Positions 36,970-50,010 of a DNA stretch of 64,000 nucleotides are shown here, in pieces (the first letter of the stretch is position 1; each line of letters opens with the position of its first letter). Source of the DNA: Gavia stellata (Eukaryota; Chordata; Aves; Gaviiformes; Gaviidae); the NCBI RefSeq assembly GCF_030936135.1, contig NC_082612.1, forward strand, positions 18,385,734 to 18,449,733. The letters run 5' to 3'. Made by a program: the position numbers and the translations under genes. The notes under the pieces were generated by a model. That model was given only the letters and a program-made list of their open reading frames with translations, did no database searches and had not been told where the DNA came from.

Positions 36970-39900
36970 AGCCCCGGTCCCAGCTCTGTGTCCACAGCCG
37001 TGGACGCCGGTGCCGTGGCCCACCCGGGCATCGCTGGCTGTCTGGGGGGGGGCTTTGCCTTCGTCCGTGCCCCCCCGCTGCACGTCCATTTAAAAAGGCG
37101 GGTTGGGTGCTTGCCCCGCTCCTGCACCCCCATGCCACGCGCCCCGCCAAGCGTGGTGCCACCGGCCCGTACAGAGACGTAACACACTTGCCCGAGCGTT
37201 CACAGTCTGGAAAAATGCTCTGCCAGGGCGGTTGCATGTGCTCTGTGACAGATCCTACACTGTCAGCTCCATCTGCCTCTAAAACAGCCGCCCGTTACTG
37301 GCCAGGCTACCCCAGGAGCTGTGCAGAGGGTGGATGTGAAAGGTACGCAGCGCACGGGCCCGCTTCACCCGAGCTGCACCTCCGTGGGAGGCATCGGGGC
37401 CAGGCCTGGGTGCGCAGCAAAGCGGGACGCGTCCCTGCGCAGGGACATGTTGTCCAAAAATCACCCATCTCTGCTGGGACTTGCTACGATTCAGTGTCAT
37501 CCCAGCCCTCCGGTCCAGTTCAGATGACCGTGTCGGAGTGCCTCTCGGCTCTAGCACGCTGCTGTCGGCTGATTAGGAGCACAAACACTACCTTCGCTTC
37601 CCAAAGCCTGCTGAATTCCTCCGGCCACCCTGTTACAGCACCGATCCCACTCCACCATGTTTGTATGGCTGCTGACAGGCTGGCCATGGCAACAGCCAGC
37701 CGCCCCAGAGCATTCCCATAAAGACACTCAGTCTAGATGTCACCTCGGTGTCCCCATGCTGGCTTACCACATCTGCAAACACAGGGCCAGCACCTCTTGC
37801 AAGCCAGCGCCTAGCCGTGTCTGCTATCATTTACATTATCCCTATGGTGACTGGTTTCACCGAGCTTGATTGGTTTTATTTCATGATCTCGTTTTATTAT
37901 GTAAACAACATTATTATTATGTCCCTCCGAAGGTATGCTTGGCATGTTTTTAATGACAGCACCGTGGTTCAGAAAGTTAGAGCGAGCTGCTGTGAGTGGA
38001 CACGGATTACGGACTGATAAATGGACTCCGACCTCGCTGCCGAGAAGCGTGGACCCTCCGCTGTTGAGGAAGAACAGCCGTTTCTGTGAAATATTTCACC
38101 GCTGACAGTGTCAGGAGGTAGCATGCCTGCAGCGTCCCCAAGCACGTGCAAAAACCTGGTGTGCCAAGAGAAGGGCTGCTCCAGCAGAAGGCAAACCAGA
38201 GACCCGAGGCCAGACCAGACAGGTCACAGAGGCACAATTTCTGCCATCGGGTCCTTTACGGACAAAGCTGACAGCGGCAGCCCACTGCAGATCAGCGATA
38301 TGGCCATATGGCCTGGACCCTCCAGTGCTTCACTCTTACGAAGTATAATTTTAAATGCATTTCTCCATAAGTGAAATATTCTGGGAGAAAATGGAGTCAA
38401 AACTCAGTTCTCCTTCCTCAGAATATGCGAGGGTGGGAAAGAGTACCCCAGCAGGAAAGAAACCTGAACCACGCAGGGTGAGCTGGGCGCAGAGTGGATC
38501 CCCATGGGTAACGAGGCGTCCTTTCCACTCTCTCCTCCTTCAGGATGTTTCTACTATTGCGTTTTCCCTTGCGAGCGTTCCTCCAGCAAAGCTTTCAGAA
38601 GAAACCACCGTTTCCCTTACTTCCAGCGCAAGACGTGCATTTGCTCTGTTGGCCCTGCGATGGGATGAGCTGTCTAGGGGAAAGCATAAAAATGTATTTT
38701 CTCTGCCACGGAAAAAATAAGAAGTGGATTGTCTGGTCTCTGCAGCTTTGCCGCCTGCGGCAGGCGTCCAGGCTCCTTCCCCCGGCACGCAGATCCCACG
38801 TACGGGGCAGGAGCCCGGGGTGGGGTGGACACCGATGGCTCTACAGCCACCACGGAGCAGCCGGGTCTAGCTGAAGAAGTACGTGCCTTATTATAGACCT
38901 TCCTGGTAAACCTGGCCTAACAAATACAGGGCTGGGAATGACTAGCTGCTATGCTTTTGCCACAGAAAAGACCCTTCTGTGGTCGACACGACAGAGTCAA
39001 TGCTTCAGTACCTGCATAAAGACCATGAAGCAGATCTTTACGTCCCATCCAGGAGAGGAAGAAGAGCCTCTGTTTCTCCTACATCTTTGCTCCATCCTTA
39101 ACCGAAACAGTGAAGGGGAAAAGAATGCACGGAGGAAAAAATACTTGCTTAGCAAATGGTGTGATGGAAGAAAGTAATGATAATGGCAAAGGAGGAAAAG
39201 GTGAAGTACTCGAAACATGTTAACGAGCAGAGGCAAGGCGAGCGCAAGAAGATGAGTCACTGCATTTCGGGAATAAGCAAGAGAGCAAGCAACGAACAAC
39301 TGGTGACAGTGGGGTGAGGGAATGAGCCATCTTCTGGGCAGGGCCACCAGGAGACAGAGAATTAAAAACAAGGACCAGGCTCCGGCGGGTCCAGGCGGGA
39401 ACCCAGCCCCAGCTTCGCTCCTTCTCTCTCCCAGCCGGGTGCTCCTGCTGCTGCCACGCACCTTTTCACCCGCGGAGCGCTCAGAAATGGGAGGAGGGCC
39501 AGCGACACAGCTGTATCGCAGCAAAGCGTTCCAAGCCTCTCCAGCCCAGAGGAAAGAGGCAAGGGGCTTCCAGAAGAGCTACGGGACAGGAGGCTTAGAG
39601 AGCAAGCAGAGCGCGGGAGCGTGCTTGTCCCTCTTCTCGGTAGCAGCCCCTTGCAGTGGTGGGAGCCCAGCGTGTCTCTCGAGTCGCAGCTGGTTAGACT
39701 GGTCGGATGGGAATTTTCCAAGTCGACACCCTGTTACTCAGGTTCCTTTGGGGCAAGTAACTACACTGGCTGGAATGTAACAGCATCATTTCTCCAAACG
39801 TTGTGACCCTGCGTGGTTTCACAACGTGTGGCAGAAACCTCCATGTTCTCTGCCCACAAAGGTATCAGCATGTCAGCTGCCGACTTTCCTGATATGCAAA

Positions 39901-41850
39901 TATTATCACCTCTCTTGTACAGAAGTTCAGTATCATGGTGTGCGAGGGTTTTGTTGCTCTGTCTTGCCTTTGCCTTCTCCTTGTATTCCCACACGAATTC
40001 AGCAGCTCGAAGCTGCCAGCAAACAACCCAAACCTCCGCGACCTGGCCCAACATTTTCTGCAGTGCGGGAAAACCCCTAACAAGCACATCCCTGCGCTTC
40101 CCCTGGGCACCCGAAGTGAAGACGCATCCCCTGCCCCGGCCACGCTCCCCACCGCCCCGCACTCCGGTTATCCGCAGCAGGCAGATCTGCCTTGCCTGCT
40201 TAGCCGGGAGCTGCCTGTCTGCTGTGTGCCTCGACCGATGTACAGAAGGGGGAGTTCTCCGCATGCAGACGCAATAATAAAGCCCTGACATTAAAAGAGT
40301 TATATAAACCCTGTGCTAAAGCACTTACATAAGTCGCATCCAGCCTCCCGACGGAAAGGCAGCTGGCTAGGGGCTGCTGTCGCCTCCGCTGACCGACGGA
40401 AAGCCCCTCGTGAAGGAGAGAAGCAGAAGCGGGGCTGCTTTGTTGCTGCTGCAGCAGAAGCAAATGGAAGGAACTGGTCCCCCCGCCGTTCGCTCGGAGG
40501 CCGAGGAACAGAAGGTACCCGGCTCAAAACGCGTGCTGGAAAGAACGGCATATCTGCAGACGTAACGCTGAGGAGCCCTATGGCTGGCGGTCTCGGAAAC
40601 AGAAGTTGTTTGCAGCTTTTGGGTTTTATAAATGGATTCCTACTAACGCGCAGAACAAGTGAGACAAGTGGAAAACGTCGATACCTACTGGTCAGCATAG
40701 ACAGCAGTGTCAAACGATGTCAACAACAGCTCGGTACCCCCTCAGATAATATTAATTGTGAACGATACTGTCATGTGCTGCATTTAATCAATTTATAATC
40801 TTTTTGCATCCCTAGATCATTATAAAGAGGATAACCCCAAGCCAGAAAGAAGCAGAGAGAATAGCCATACAACAGCCTCAGCTCACGCTGCGTGTTTGTT
40901 CCCCAAAGCACAAGGCGAGCTATTAATACCCTGTGCTCCCCTGACAAAACCGAGAGCTGCGGAACGCTGCCGGGCGCTGCCTTGAGACGGCGCGTGGGAG
41001 CAGGGCGCTGGAGCCCGGGTGCTCGGGATACGCTGGAAGCTGAAATTCCAGGTCAGGAGCTCGTTATTACACAACCTGTGCACTCTGAGATGACTCCTCC
41101 TCCAGCTCTAAGCACTAGACTCGGACGCTGAAAGAAAGGAAAGCCGCGCTGGAATATAGGAGTGTATGAGTCAATCAAGAGGCTGCTTTTCCCCCTCTAA
41201 ATGAATACAGCATGAGCTCTAATACTGTCTTGCTGGGTTTAACATGGGTCGAAAGCCAATGATGCTTTGCCAAGGCATCCTGAATAGAGCATACATATCT
41301 ATATTTTCGTAATTTAAATCCACTGACAGCACTGAATTGGTTTTTTGCATTTAATTAACATCATGTAATCTGCTTACACTTGCTAGTCTGGCATAAAAAC
41401 ATCATAGTCCATGGTAATTGTGGTCGAGAATTATTTGCTTGTTACTTGCACATTTGAACTTTATAAAGCAGGCCACTTGTATGCCAGAAAAAGACAAAAC
41501 AACAAAACAAACTGACCTCATTATTTCCAAATTAAGCACCAAAGTCTGAGGAATGTAATCTAGTGACCACTGTAAAAGGTCTGGCTGCCGAACCCTTTGC
41601 CCCAGGCAGCTCTCACCTTCTGTTTGGTCCAAGCGGCTGAGTATTGCGCAGCTACGGAGTTATTCTTGATCCTTCCTTCCTACCATAATCCCCGCGGATG
41701 CTCTTGCTTTTTCCCAAAAAAGGGTTCATACACGGTGGGTGTTTGGCAAACTGCTGCTGATTTCATGTAAGATGTGAAATTAATTCTTGAACTTATTTGT
41801 TGCGGCTGTCCGAACATGCCATGAATCTGCAACACGCCCTTCCTGAGCGA
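36970..41850. other. Intergenic stretch, CDS1 side
   Basis: No gene, RNA gene or repeat was recognised. Composition is mixed, and open frames of 100-180 codons overlap on both strands without known domains. An AT-rich island begins at about 41160 and runs to 41480. Confidence 0.5.
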
Positions 41851-41851
41851 T

Positions 41852-41945
41852 TTCACAGAAGCACAGAATCACTAAGGTTGGAAAAGACCTGTAAGACCAT
41901 CAAGTCCAACCATCAACTAACACCACCATGCCCACTAAATCATGA
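41852..41945 (-). mobile_element. CR1 3'-end fragment
   Basis: About 94 bases of CR1 3' UTR in reverse: AGAATCACTAAGGTTGGAAA, then the CCATCAAGTCCAACCATCAA block and CCATGCCCACTAAA. It is of the ERVDVAL/TTACAGGTC subgroup. Confidence 0.9.
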
Positions 41946-42836
41946 ATTTCAATGCACTGTATGTTATATTACCCATGCAGCTCCTTTCTTTTAATACAAA
42001 CCTCTGGTTGGAATACATTAATTTATCGGCTTGCAACTCTTCACTGCTGGCAGGGGTACCTTTTGCAAGGGGTGCGTAGGCATGGAAAAAGGTGGGGATG
42101 AGCCTGATGAGGAAACAGACTGGCTGATGCCAGGGGTAGAGACTATACCTTTGCAACTCCAGCGGGGTACGGCTGAAGGGTAATCACTGGCTCGTTTCAA
42201 CAGCCTGACGGCACCGCTCTGTCAAAACGCAGGTGACTGCCAGAGAGAAAAGAGGAGCTGGCTCCGTTCTAGACGAGTCCCACAAAACGTAGCACCGACA
42301 GAATCAGCTGTTCCCCACTGAATTCAGTCTAAAGTCTTCGGAGAAATTAGCTTCCTCTCTGGGTATTTTGGGCAGGACTGAGGAGCAAACCAATCTCCGT
42401 GAAGTTTCATATGGTGCTTTTAAAAAGGCCGCGCGGCAGCTCACCAGCACCTTCAGAGTGGCGGAGATTCGGGGGGTGCTGGGACACCTGGTCCCTCACA
42501 GGGCAAGGCCGGGACCCCTCAGCCACGGCCTGCAGCGGGCAGGGCAGGAGGGAGGGAGAGGAGCCCTATTGCCTCCTACGCAGCCCCCGCCACTCTGTTT
42601 GGCAAAACCTCCTTGACAGGAGAAACTTGGCCAAGCAAACTCATTGTGCCCAGCGCACTTCCCAGCGGTGTCACTGGAGGTGGAGACCATTTATGTTAAT
42701 ATATTATGGTTGGCACCAGCTTTAACACCGCAAGTGCCTGCATCTGTCAGCTGGCTGTCCTCATCTGCAAGAGATAATCCCTTCTGCGTGATCTCAAGGG
42801 GGCTGTGCTTGTGCCCAAACTTTATTTTCCCTCTTC

Positions 42837-43100
42837 ACAGAATCCCAGAATCATTCAGGTTGCAAAAGACCTGTAAGATCATCAAGTCCAACGCCCAACC
42901 CAACCCCACCATGCCCACTAAACCATGTCCCGCAGTGCCACGTCCACACGTTCCTTGAACACCTCCAGGGATGGGGACTCCACCACCTCCCTGGGCAGCC
43001 TGGTCCAATGCTTCACCACTCTCTCAGGAAAGACATTTTTCCTAATATCCAGCCTGAACCTCCCCTGGCGCAACTGGAGGCCATTTTCTCTTGTTCTATC
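42837..43100 (-). mobile_element. CR1 3' fragment
   Basis: Reverse-oriented CR1 covering the ORF2 C-terminus ([20 protein letters not shown], ...[11 protein letters not shown]) and 3' UTR. It forms an inverted pair with the copy at 43471-43857. Confidence 0.93.
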
Positions 43101-43470
43101 AAGGAGGTTTGTATACACAGTATATACAACAGGTTTGTATCTTCCCTTATTCTATTCTAATTAAGTTACAAAGCGAGGAGCCAGCCTCTGTGCAGGACAG
43201 GACACGGTAAGGTTTTATAGTGATGGGAAGGAGAACACAGGGTCTTGCTCGGCTGCTCAGCTGGGGCAGGGGGACTGGCCAAGGCAGCACATAGTGACCC
43301 CCCTCAGTATTTGCCTGTGCACTGAGACTAACCCCCAGCTTGTCCTCTCGTCACTGGTTTGTGCCAGGCCAGGACCAGCATGGCCAAGACAGCAGGGCCT
43401 CGCTGAGCCCGCCCAGGTTCAGAGAAGAAGCGAGGCAAGGGGCTTGGAGCAAGGGAAGCTCGGTGTGACC
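43101..43470. other. Spacer between inverted CR1 copies
   Basis: 370 bases with no recognised feature. It contains a short TA/CA-rich stretch at 43110-43140. Confidence 0.4.
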
Positions 43471-43857
43471 CGAGTTGTTCAATCTGGAGAAGAGGAGGCT
43501 GAGGGGAGACCTCATCGCTCTCTACAGCTCCCTGAAAGGGGGTTGTGGGGAGGTGGGTGTTGGTCTCTTCTCCCAAGGGACAAGCGACAGGACAAGAGGA
43601 AATGGCCTCAAGTTGCGCCAGGGGAGGTTCAGGCTGGATATTAGGAAAAAATTCTTTCCTGAGAGAGTGGTGAAGCATTGGAAGAGGCTGCCCAGGGAGG
43701 TGGTGGAGTCCCCATCCCTGGAGGGGTTCAAGGAACGTGTGGACGTGGCACTGCGGGACATGGTTTAGTGGGCATGGTGGGGTTGGGTTGGTGGTTGGAC
43801 TTGATGATCTGACAGGTCTTTTCCAACCTTAATGATTCTGTGATTCTGTGATTCTGA
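43471..43857 (+). mobile_element. CR1 3' fragment
   Basis: A forward CR1 from the [20 protein letters not shown] block of ORF2 through ...[11 protein letters not shown], the 3' UTR and three ATTCTGTG-type units. Its 3' 260 bases are inverted relative to 42837-43100. Confidence 0.94.
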
Positions 43858-46529
43858 GTGCGTTACGGTGATTCACAAGCAAAGAGCTTAGTTCAGATAA
43901 AGTTCATTATTGAAAGAAAACCCCTCTCGACCAGCTAAGGCGTTTTTTCAGCAGGCTGTAAGAGAGAGGCTGAAAGCATCAAGCCTCCACCTCGTTCCTC
44001 GTGCCTTTCCCTGAGAAGGGCTTCTCTCTTCCAGCCTTGCTCCTCGGAAGGCTCGGCCGGGAGAGCCGGGTGCTTGAGGCGGTCCTTGCCGCTGCGGGGC
44101 TGGAGGAGAGCCTGCCTCGCCGGACCCCTGCCCTGGCTTGGTGGCACCAGGGCTGGGAAGGATGGGGAAGACAAGGGAAGACCTACCTTGCCCTGTGGAC
44201 ACAGAGCTCTGCTTTCCAGCGCCGGAGAGCCGGAACCGCCGGCCGGGGAGAGCGCTCTTCGCTAGGTGGAGCTGCCGGAGCGAGCACCGCAGCCCCGGGA
44301 ACCCACCGGCTCCGGGGGAACCTCCTGGGGCCCCCCGAGCCCCGCCGCCTCGCAGCCTGCACACCACCAATGCCCCTCGATGGGCTGCTACACCTCGGCT
44401 GAAACAAAGCAAGCAAGATCTGTTCTTAAATAAAGTCGTGTGACGAAGGATACCGCTTTCGGGAGTTTTTCTCGATCCTTCAGTCTGAATCTGCTGATCA
44501 ATGCGGCCCTGTCAGCTTTCAATGTGATGGAAAATGCTGAAATACGATTTTCTAAAAACCATAAAAATATGCACATAATGATAGCTACTGCCGCCGCTTT
44601 CTCCCTCCCGCCCCCATTTAGATCAGCAATTTAACGATTTCCAGTTCCCTGACACTGGACCACCCTGTGCCAACAATTTCTAAGCAAAGCTCTCTCTGCT
44701 GATTTCCACGGGGGGCTGCTTAAAGATCAATAGCCAGCGATGGCCTACCGTACATATACTTGTCTCACAGAGTGGAAGAAACTATATAAAAGCTCCAGCC
44801 ATGCCAGTTAAATTTCCATACACTTTCGCTGTTAATGTGAAACCAAAGTAAAGCCAGACATTAGTTTTAGCCTTGCAGCATACCTGGTTATCCACATGAA
44901 GAAAGAGCTCACGTGAATGCCAGGGTGGTGCTTGGACCCATACCCAGCAGCCGCAGCCGTGGGGACACTCGCCGCCCTGCACGTGCTTGGCTGGCTCGGC
45001 CGGGGGATGACGGTTGAACTTCTGTTGCGTCTAAATTGGTATCTTTACCCACACCTCGTGTGCACATATCCCGCACAGCGGGAAATTTCTGTGCAGCAAT
45101 GCACAATGGAAAGAAAAAGGAAGGTAACTTTGGAAGGGTGGCACCTTCCCCGCCCTCAGACAAAGATAAATGAGGGAGATGGAGCACCAGCAGGTTTCTA
45201 AAATGGTTTCCTCGCCTGCGTCTCATCAGCCACACGCGTCCGGTCCTCGGGGGGGTCTCCAAGGCCACCTGGAAGTGGAGCAGGCCACTCAAAAGCCACC
45301 ACGCCGCAGGCTGCGGTGAGCAGGGGCAGCAGCAGACCCCGGCGCTGCTGCTCCCATTTCCAGCGGCAGGAAGGGCCATCCCCACCGCGAGGACTGCAGT
45401 CCGTCGCAAGCACGCGGCTAGAGGGAAAGACCTCGCGCGAACACCGCGTCGCATCACGGGCGCATCTGTGCCGGCTGCACCTCTCGGTAACACCACACAG
45501 GAATAGACAAGCATGGCAATGATGCGAAATCCGTTGTGCGCTACTTAGGATAAACGGAGACCTGGGAATGAGGAATGCCACACGGCTACGGCTAGCAGGG
45601 CTTCGGAGCCAGGATGCCAGCGGAGCGCTGGGTGCCCCTGCAGCGGGCCCCTGCGGCCACGTTAAATAGATACGCGTCGTTTCCACACGGCAGCGTAACG
45701 ACGGAGGTGGCGGGCAGTCTTTGGAGATGTAAGGTGGGCAAACTTCAGGTAAGGCTTGCAGTGCCGAGAGGGGAGCGTGCAGCGAGGGCAGAGCCTGAGC
45801 AGGGCACGGGCCTGGGGATGGGAGAGGGGTTCGGAGCAGGACTGCGCCAGGAATGAACCTGTGGATCCCGGACAGACGGACACTCTGCACTTGCAATCCT
45901 CTCCTCCTGGCTTTCCCCCGGCAGGGGTCAGGCTGGACCAACAATCACGAATCAAAAGTAAAAACAAGTACTCTGCTCCAACATCAAATATTTTCAGTGC
46001 TCCAGAAAGGAGAAAAATATTTGGCCTTACTGACGATACGGAAAATACTTGAACATCTCCTTTAAGAAAAGCAAAAGAACTATTGAAACGGCAACAGAGG
46101 TGACTGTAAGCGGCAGCCTGCAACACTTGAGCTGTTTTAAAAAGGCAATGACCAGGTCCTGTTCCCACTCAGCCTCATTACAGTCTCAGCCGCCGTTTCC
46201 GATTATTCTGGATACGCTTCAGCGTAAATGGAAACAGAAATTCAGCCAGGACGCGGGGACCACAGCGTTAGAGCGGCAAAGTGACACGAGCCTGGCCTCA
46301 GAAGCGACTGGAAGCCCCCGGGGAGGGCAGCGCTCGCAGCACCCGCCACCGGCTGGGAAGGGGAAGCCGTTAACCGCAGAAACCATTCCTGCGCGGTCAA
46401 ACCGCGTAAGTAACCCAAAGCGGTGTCACTCCTAGGTTGACGCCTCCAGCACACCCCCCAGCTAGAGCTGGTGGCCACTGGTGGCCCGTGGCACTCTGAA
46501 GAACAAAGCAGGGGGTCCGCAGCGGGGTG
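43858..46529. other. Intergenic stretch with GC-rich and AT-rich blocks
   Basis: GC-rich blocks lie at 44040-44390 and 45200-45500, with an AT-rich block at 44400-44880 between them. Open frames up to 248 codons occur on both strands but none resembles a known protein. No repeat was recognised. Confidence 0.4.
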
Positions 46530-46645
46530 ACAGAATCATTCAGGTCAGAAAAGACCTGCAAGACCATCAAGTCCAACCATCAACCCAACACCACCATGCC
46601 CACTAAACCATGGCCCGCAGTGCCACGTCTACGTGTTTTTTGAAC
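46530..46645 (-). mobile_element. CR1 3'-end fragment
   Basis: About 116 bases of reverse CR1 3' UTR plus the last ORF2 codons (CAGAATCATTCAGGTCAGAA, CAAGTCCAACCATC, CCATGCCCACTAAACCATGG, TGCCACGTCTACGTG). Confidence 0.92.
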
Positions 46646-49600
46646 CCGGGTCGCCGGCAAAGCGGTGCCTCTGCCTTTGGCTGTCACCAGAGGTCTGCAG
46701 GCAGACACTCCGGGACAAGAATGCTAAAAAAGCAGGTGAGATGTATCGGAAGGCCTGGCTCCTGAAAAATTTTCTGGCCAGCTTTGCCTCGGTTCGCCGC
46801 CTAGCGAGAGAGGACACAGAGGATGGCATTTCATGCGTGGAATTTTAATGATAACTTTATTATATTTTAGTGTATTATTGGCTTGCGATTTTGTAGTCTT
46901 ACAAGAAATTTCCGTTTCCACATCTCCATTAAACGTCTGATTCATTTTCTTGGCTCGTGGTAATGCCTCAAAGCTACATCACTAAAGAATCAGTGCTCTG
47001 CATTAGATAAATATAAGACCGAGTCTGATTAACCTATTAACTATTTTTAATTAGCTTTTACTGTTCTTCAGATATTCCGTGTTTTTGAGGAAGCAGAAAG
47101 AGAATGAGAGCAGGCTGGTGCTATAGAGCTGTATAGAGCTAGCATATGGACCGAGATTATTCATCACCGCTGGCAGGAGCTTTGCTGTAGGGAGTCTTGC
47201 AACAACATCACAATTTTCCTGCTAGAGTGAATGCCATAATGGACACATTTGCTATGTGAATTATGGGCAAGATAGAAAAATTTTAAATCTTTATAGCATT
47301 TTTATGCTCTGTCTTCCTTTTTGGTAATCAGATCTTGATTAAGAGTTGGAATTAGCACCCAGAAGAACATTAGGCTTTCCTGGCTCAGTTCCTTTCCACC
47401 ATGTAGGGCAGGCAACAAATGATTCAGTGGCTTTACAGTGCTGCTACAACAAAAAGGTGTCTAAATACCTATCCATCACTTTAGGAAAGTAACCGACTGC
47501 TTGCTCGCGATGAAGAACATACGGTAACGGCAAAGCATTTTATTTGCTAAATAAAGTGATTACTTGATTTAGTTCAGACAGACCCCTCTCCCCATCACGG
47601 CGACTTCCCGGGGGCAGAAGCTGGGCGAGGAAGGTGGGGTCCCCGGCATCGGTCCCCGCTGCTGGAGGGCTGGGAGAGCTCTGGGCAGGCCAGAGCCAAC
47701 CCTGCCTCGGGGGCAGCAGCCCGGGCCCCGCTGGGCCCCGCGGGTGGCACGGTGCAGCAAGCTGCAGTTCGGGTCCCCGTCTCATCACCTTGAAAAATAT
47801 CTGCCCCTGCTATGCCAAACCACTCCAAACCTTTTCATTTTAGGTGTTCCCATGGCTGGGTAGGTTTTTTTTCCCTTTCAGATACGCTGGGACCGTTCCG
47901 CCGACGTGAATTTCGGAGGCGCAGCTGCTCCAGCACTCGTACTTCCCTACGCCTCGAACGAGCGAACAACTAACTACAGCTTTTTCTGACGACGCTCCTT
48001 CTGTACACCTCTTCATTCACCTCTCTTCTTTGCCTCCGCTCTGTGTGACCGGGGGCTCCACCAGCCCCCTCCCCGAGGCCTGGTGGGGTTTCCGCGGCTT
48101 TGCCTCCTTTGGGGTGGCTGCTCGCTCCTCCTCTCCGCCCGCACCCCCCCGCTTGCTCGGTGGCTACTCTCTTTTTTATTATTATTTCACTTGGTAGTTG
48201 CTTTTTTTTTTTTTGCAGTGAAGCACTTATGATTAGACCCAGCGAAATCACGTATTAACGCACGGCCCCTCTGGCTGCAGCGGAGCCGTTCAGCATCCGT
48301 GTGTGTGCAAGGAATGGTTCGGCTGCGGGGTTTGCAGGCGGTGGTTTGTTCACCCCGTTAGCGAAGTCGGTTATTGGGGTGGTTTTTACTCCCACCCGCT
48401 TCCTAGGGTGCTGAGCGGCACGGCACAGCCCCCAGCTGCCGCCGCAGTAACTGTGCCTGCCTTGGGACAACCAAAGAAGGGAGCGTGGAAAAGGAACTAA
48501 ATATCAGTGTTTTCAAATATTTCTGGGGGACAGTTACTGAAAACACGGGAAGGAGGTCACGTTGGCGGCTGCTTTTGAATCCGAACGATTTCCCAAGCGG
48601 GGGGTCAGCCCTTTTGGCCCCATCTCCCCCCCCGTGATGCTATTTTTAGGCGAGCAGTTGCAAAGGCTCTTTTTCAGGGTGCCATCCCTCCATCCCGGGA
48701 GGAAAGAAGGAAGAGCGGTTCGGGCGGGAGAGGGTTGTGTTGTTTCGCTTTCCCTAGAGAACAAACCCAGGGGTGCTGGATCCCGCACCCCCGCCGGGGC
48801 CGGGAGGGAGACGCGGAGCGGCCGGTTCCCCTCCCGCAGCAGCCCCGAGCGCTCCCGCAGCCCCCGGCGGGGGCCGGCGGGACCGCACTGCAGGAGCAAT
48901 GCTGAAGCTGTCCCCCCCCCGCCGTCAAAGCTCCCTCGGGGCCCTCCCGAACCGCACCGGTGCGGCCCCGGGCCCCGCACCGTCTCCTCCGCAGGCGGGA
49001 GGACAAGCAGCCCCCCCCCGCCCCGGGAGCTGGCCCCACCGCTCCGCCTCTACGCTTCCAAACGCGGTTTAATTTTTCCTCCCCTCAATTAAAATGGGAA
49101 TGGAGCGCTTTCAGAGGCAGGCTCAGGCTCCCCCCGCCCCATACCCGCTGCCCGAGCCGAGCCCCGCCGCGCCCGGGGCTGCGGGGCTGCGGTGCGGGGT
49201 CGCCGCGCCCGAGCGCTCGCTGGCTCCACCGAAACCGGCAGGAAAAGACTTAATTTTTTTTTTTTTTTTGGTTTGACTCTTAGAAGGTTGGAGAAGTGAC
49301 CCAGGGATAAAAAAAAATAATAATAATATTAAAAATAAGTCAAAGCCGGAGGGTTAACCGTGAGCTTCGCTGTGGCTGAGCGGACGTTACGGCGAGGCCA
49401 GATCCTGCCCCCCGCACCCCTTCTCCGGGGGGTTTTACACCGCTTTGTAAATTAAATTAAACCAATTCCGAGCGAGAGGGGATGTTTAGAAATAGAAGGA
49501 AACACCGCCGCAGGTCGACGAGCAGCCAAGATCCGTAATTCCAAAAAAAAAAAAACCCCACTCCAAAGAACTCCCCCCAAAAAGCGAAATTCCACCCCGG

Positions 49601-50010
49601 CCCCTTTTTCCACGCTCGAGAAAACCGAGCTGCCCCCGGCACACGCGCTCGGCACAGGGTCAGAATTGTTCAGGGTGGGTTTGCAGCGCTCCGCTCTCCG
49701 TGGGACGCTTTTTCGGGGCCACACGGGATTTCCCCCCCCCGCCAGCCCCAGGCGAGGGGAGCAGCGGGGAGCGCGGGGGACAGGGGCTCGGTACCGCCGG
49801 CCCCCGGTGTGCCACAGCGGGCAGGAGGGGCCGGGGCCCGGCGGGACGAACAGGCGGTTCCGGCGGGCGGCGGGTACAGAGAGCACCCACGCGGGTCCAG
49901 GAGCGGGCGGGGAGGGTCGGGCCCGGCCGCGCCAGAGGGTCGTTGCGGGGAGCCCGGGCAGGCCCGGCCCGGAGCCGGCAGGCTCCGCTCCCCCGGGGCG
50001 TTGCCGGCAC
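46646..50010. other. Intergenic stretch upstream of NKX6-1
   Basis: An AT-rich island occupies about 46840-47540. CpG-rich blocks follow at about 48720-49260 and 49600-50010, separated by AT-rich sequence at 49250-49340. The CpG blocks look like outlying islands of the NKX6-1 domain. No gene was recognised. Confidence 0.45.

Larger units (their letters stand above)
35480..36970. promoter_or_regulatory. CDS1: CDS1 CpG island and promoter region
   Basis: A sharp rise in GC and CpG surrounds CDS1 exon 1 in otherwise AT-rich sequence. GC boxes (GGGCGGGGC and its reverse) cluster at 36362-36446, about 280-360 bases upstream of the ATG. No TATA box is seen in the CDS1 direction, which fits a broad housekeeping promoter. 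The exact transcription start cannot be fixed from sequence. Confidence 0.75.

Noticed and set aside
35850-37721. Open frames of 335-453 codons on both strands around CDS1 exon 1
   Set aside because: GC-rich DNA and a 51-bp repeat (divisible by three) keep all frames open. Only the 31 codons of CDS1 exon 1 are supported by splicing and homology.
45198-45944. 248-codon minus-strand frame in the intergenic region
   Set aside because: Mixed low-complexity composition, no known motif, and competing frames on the other strand.
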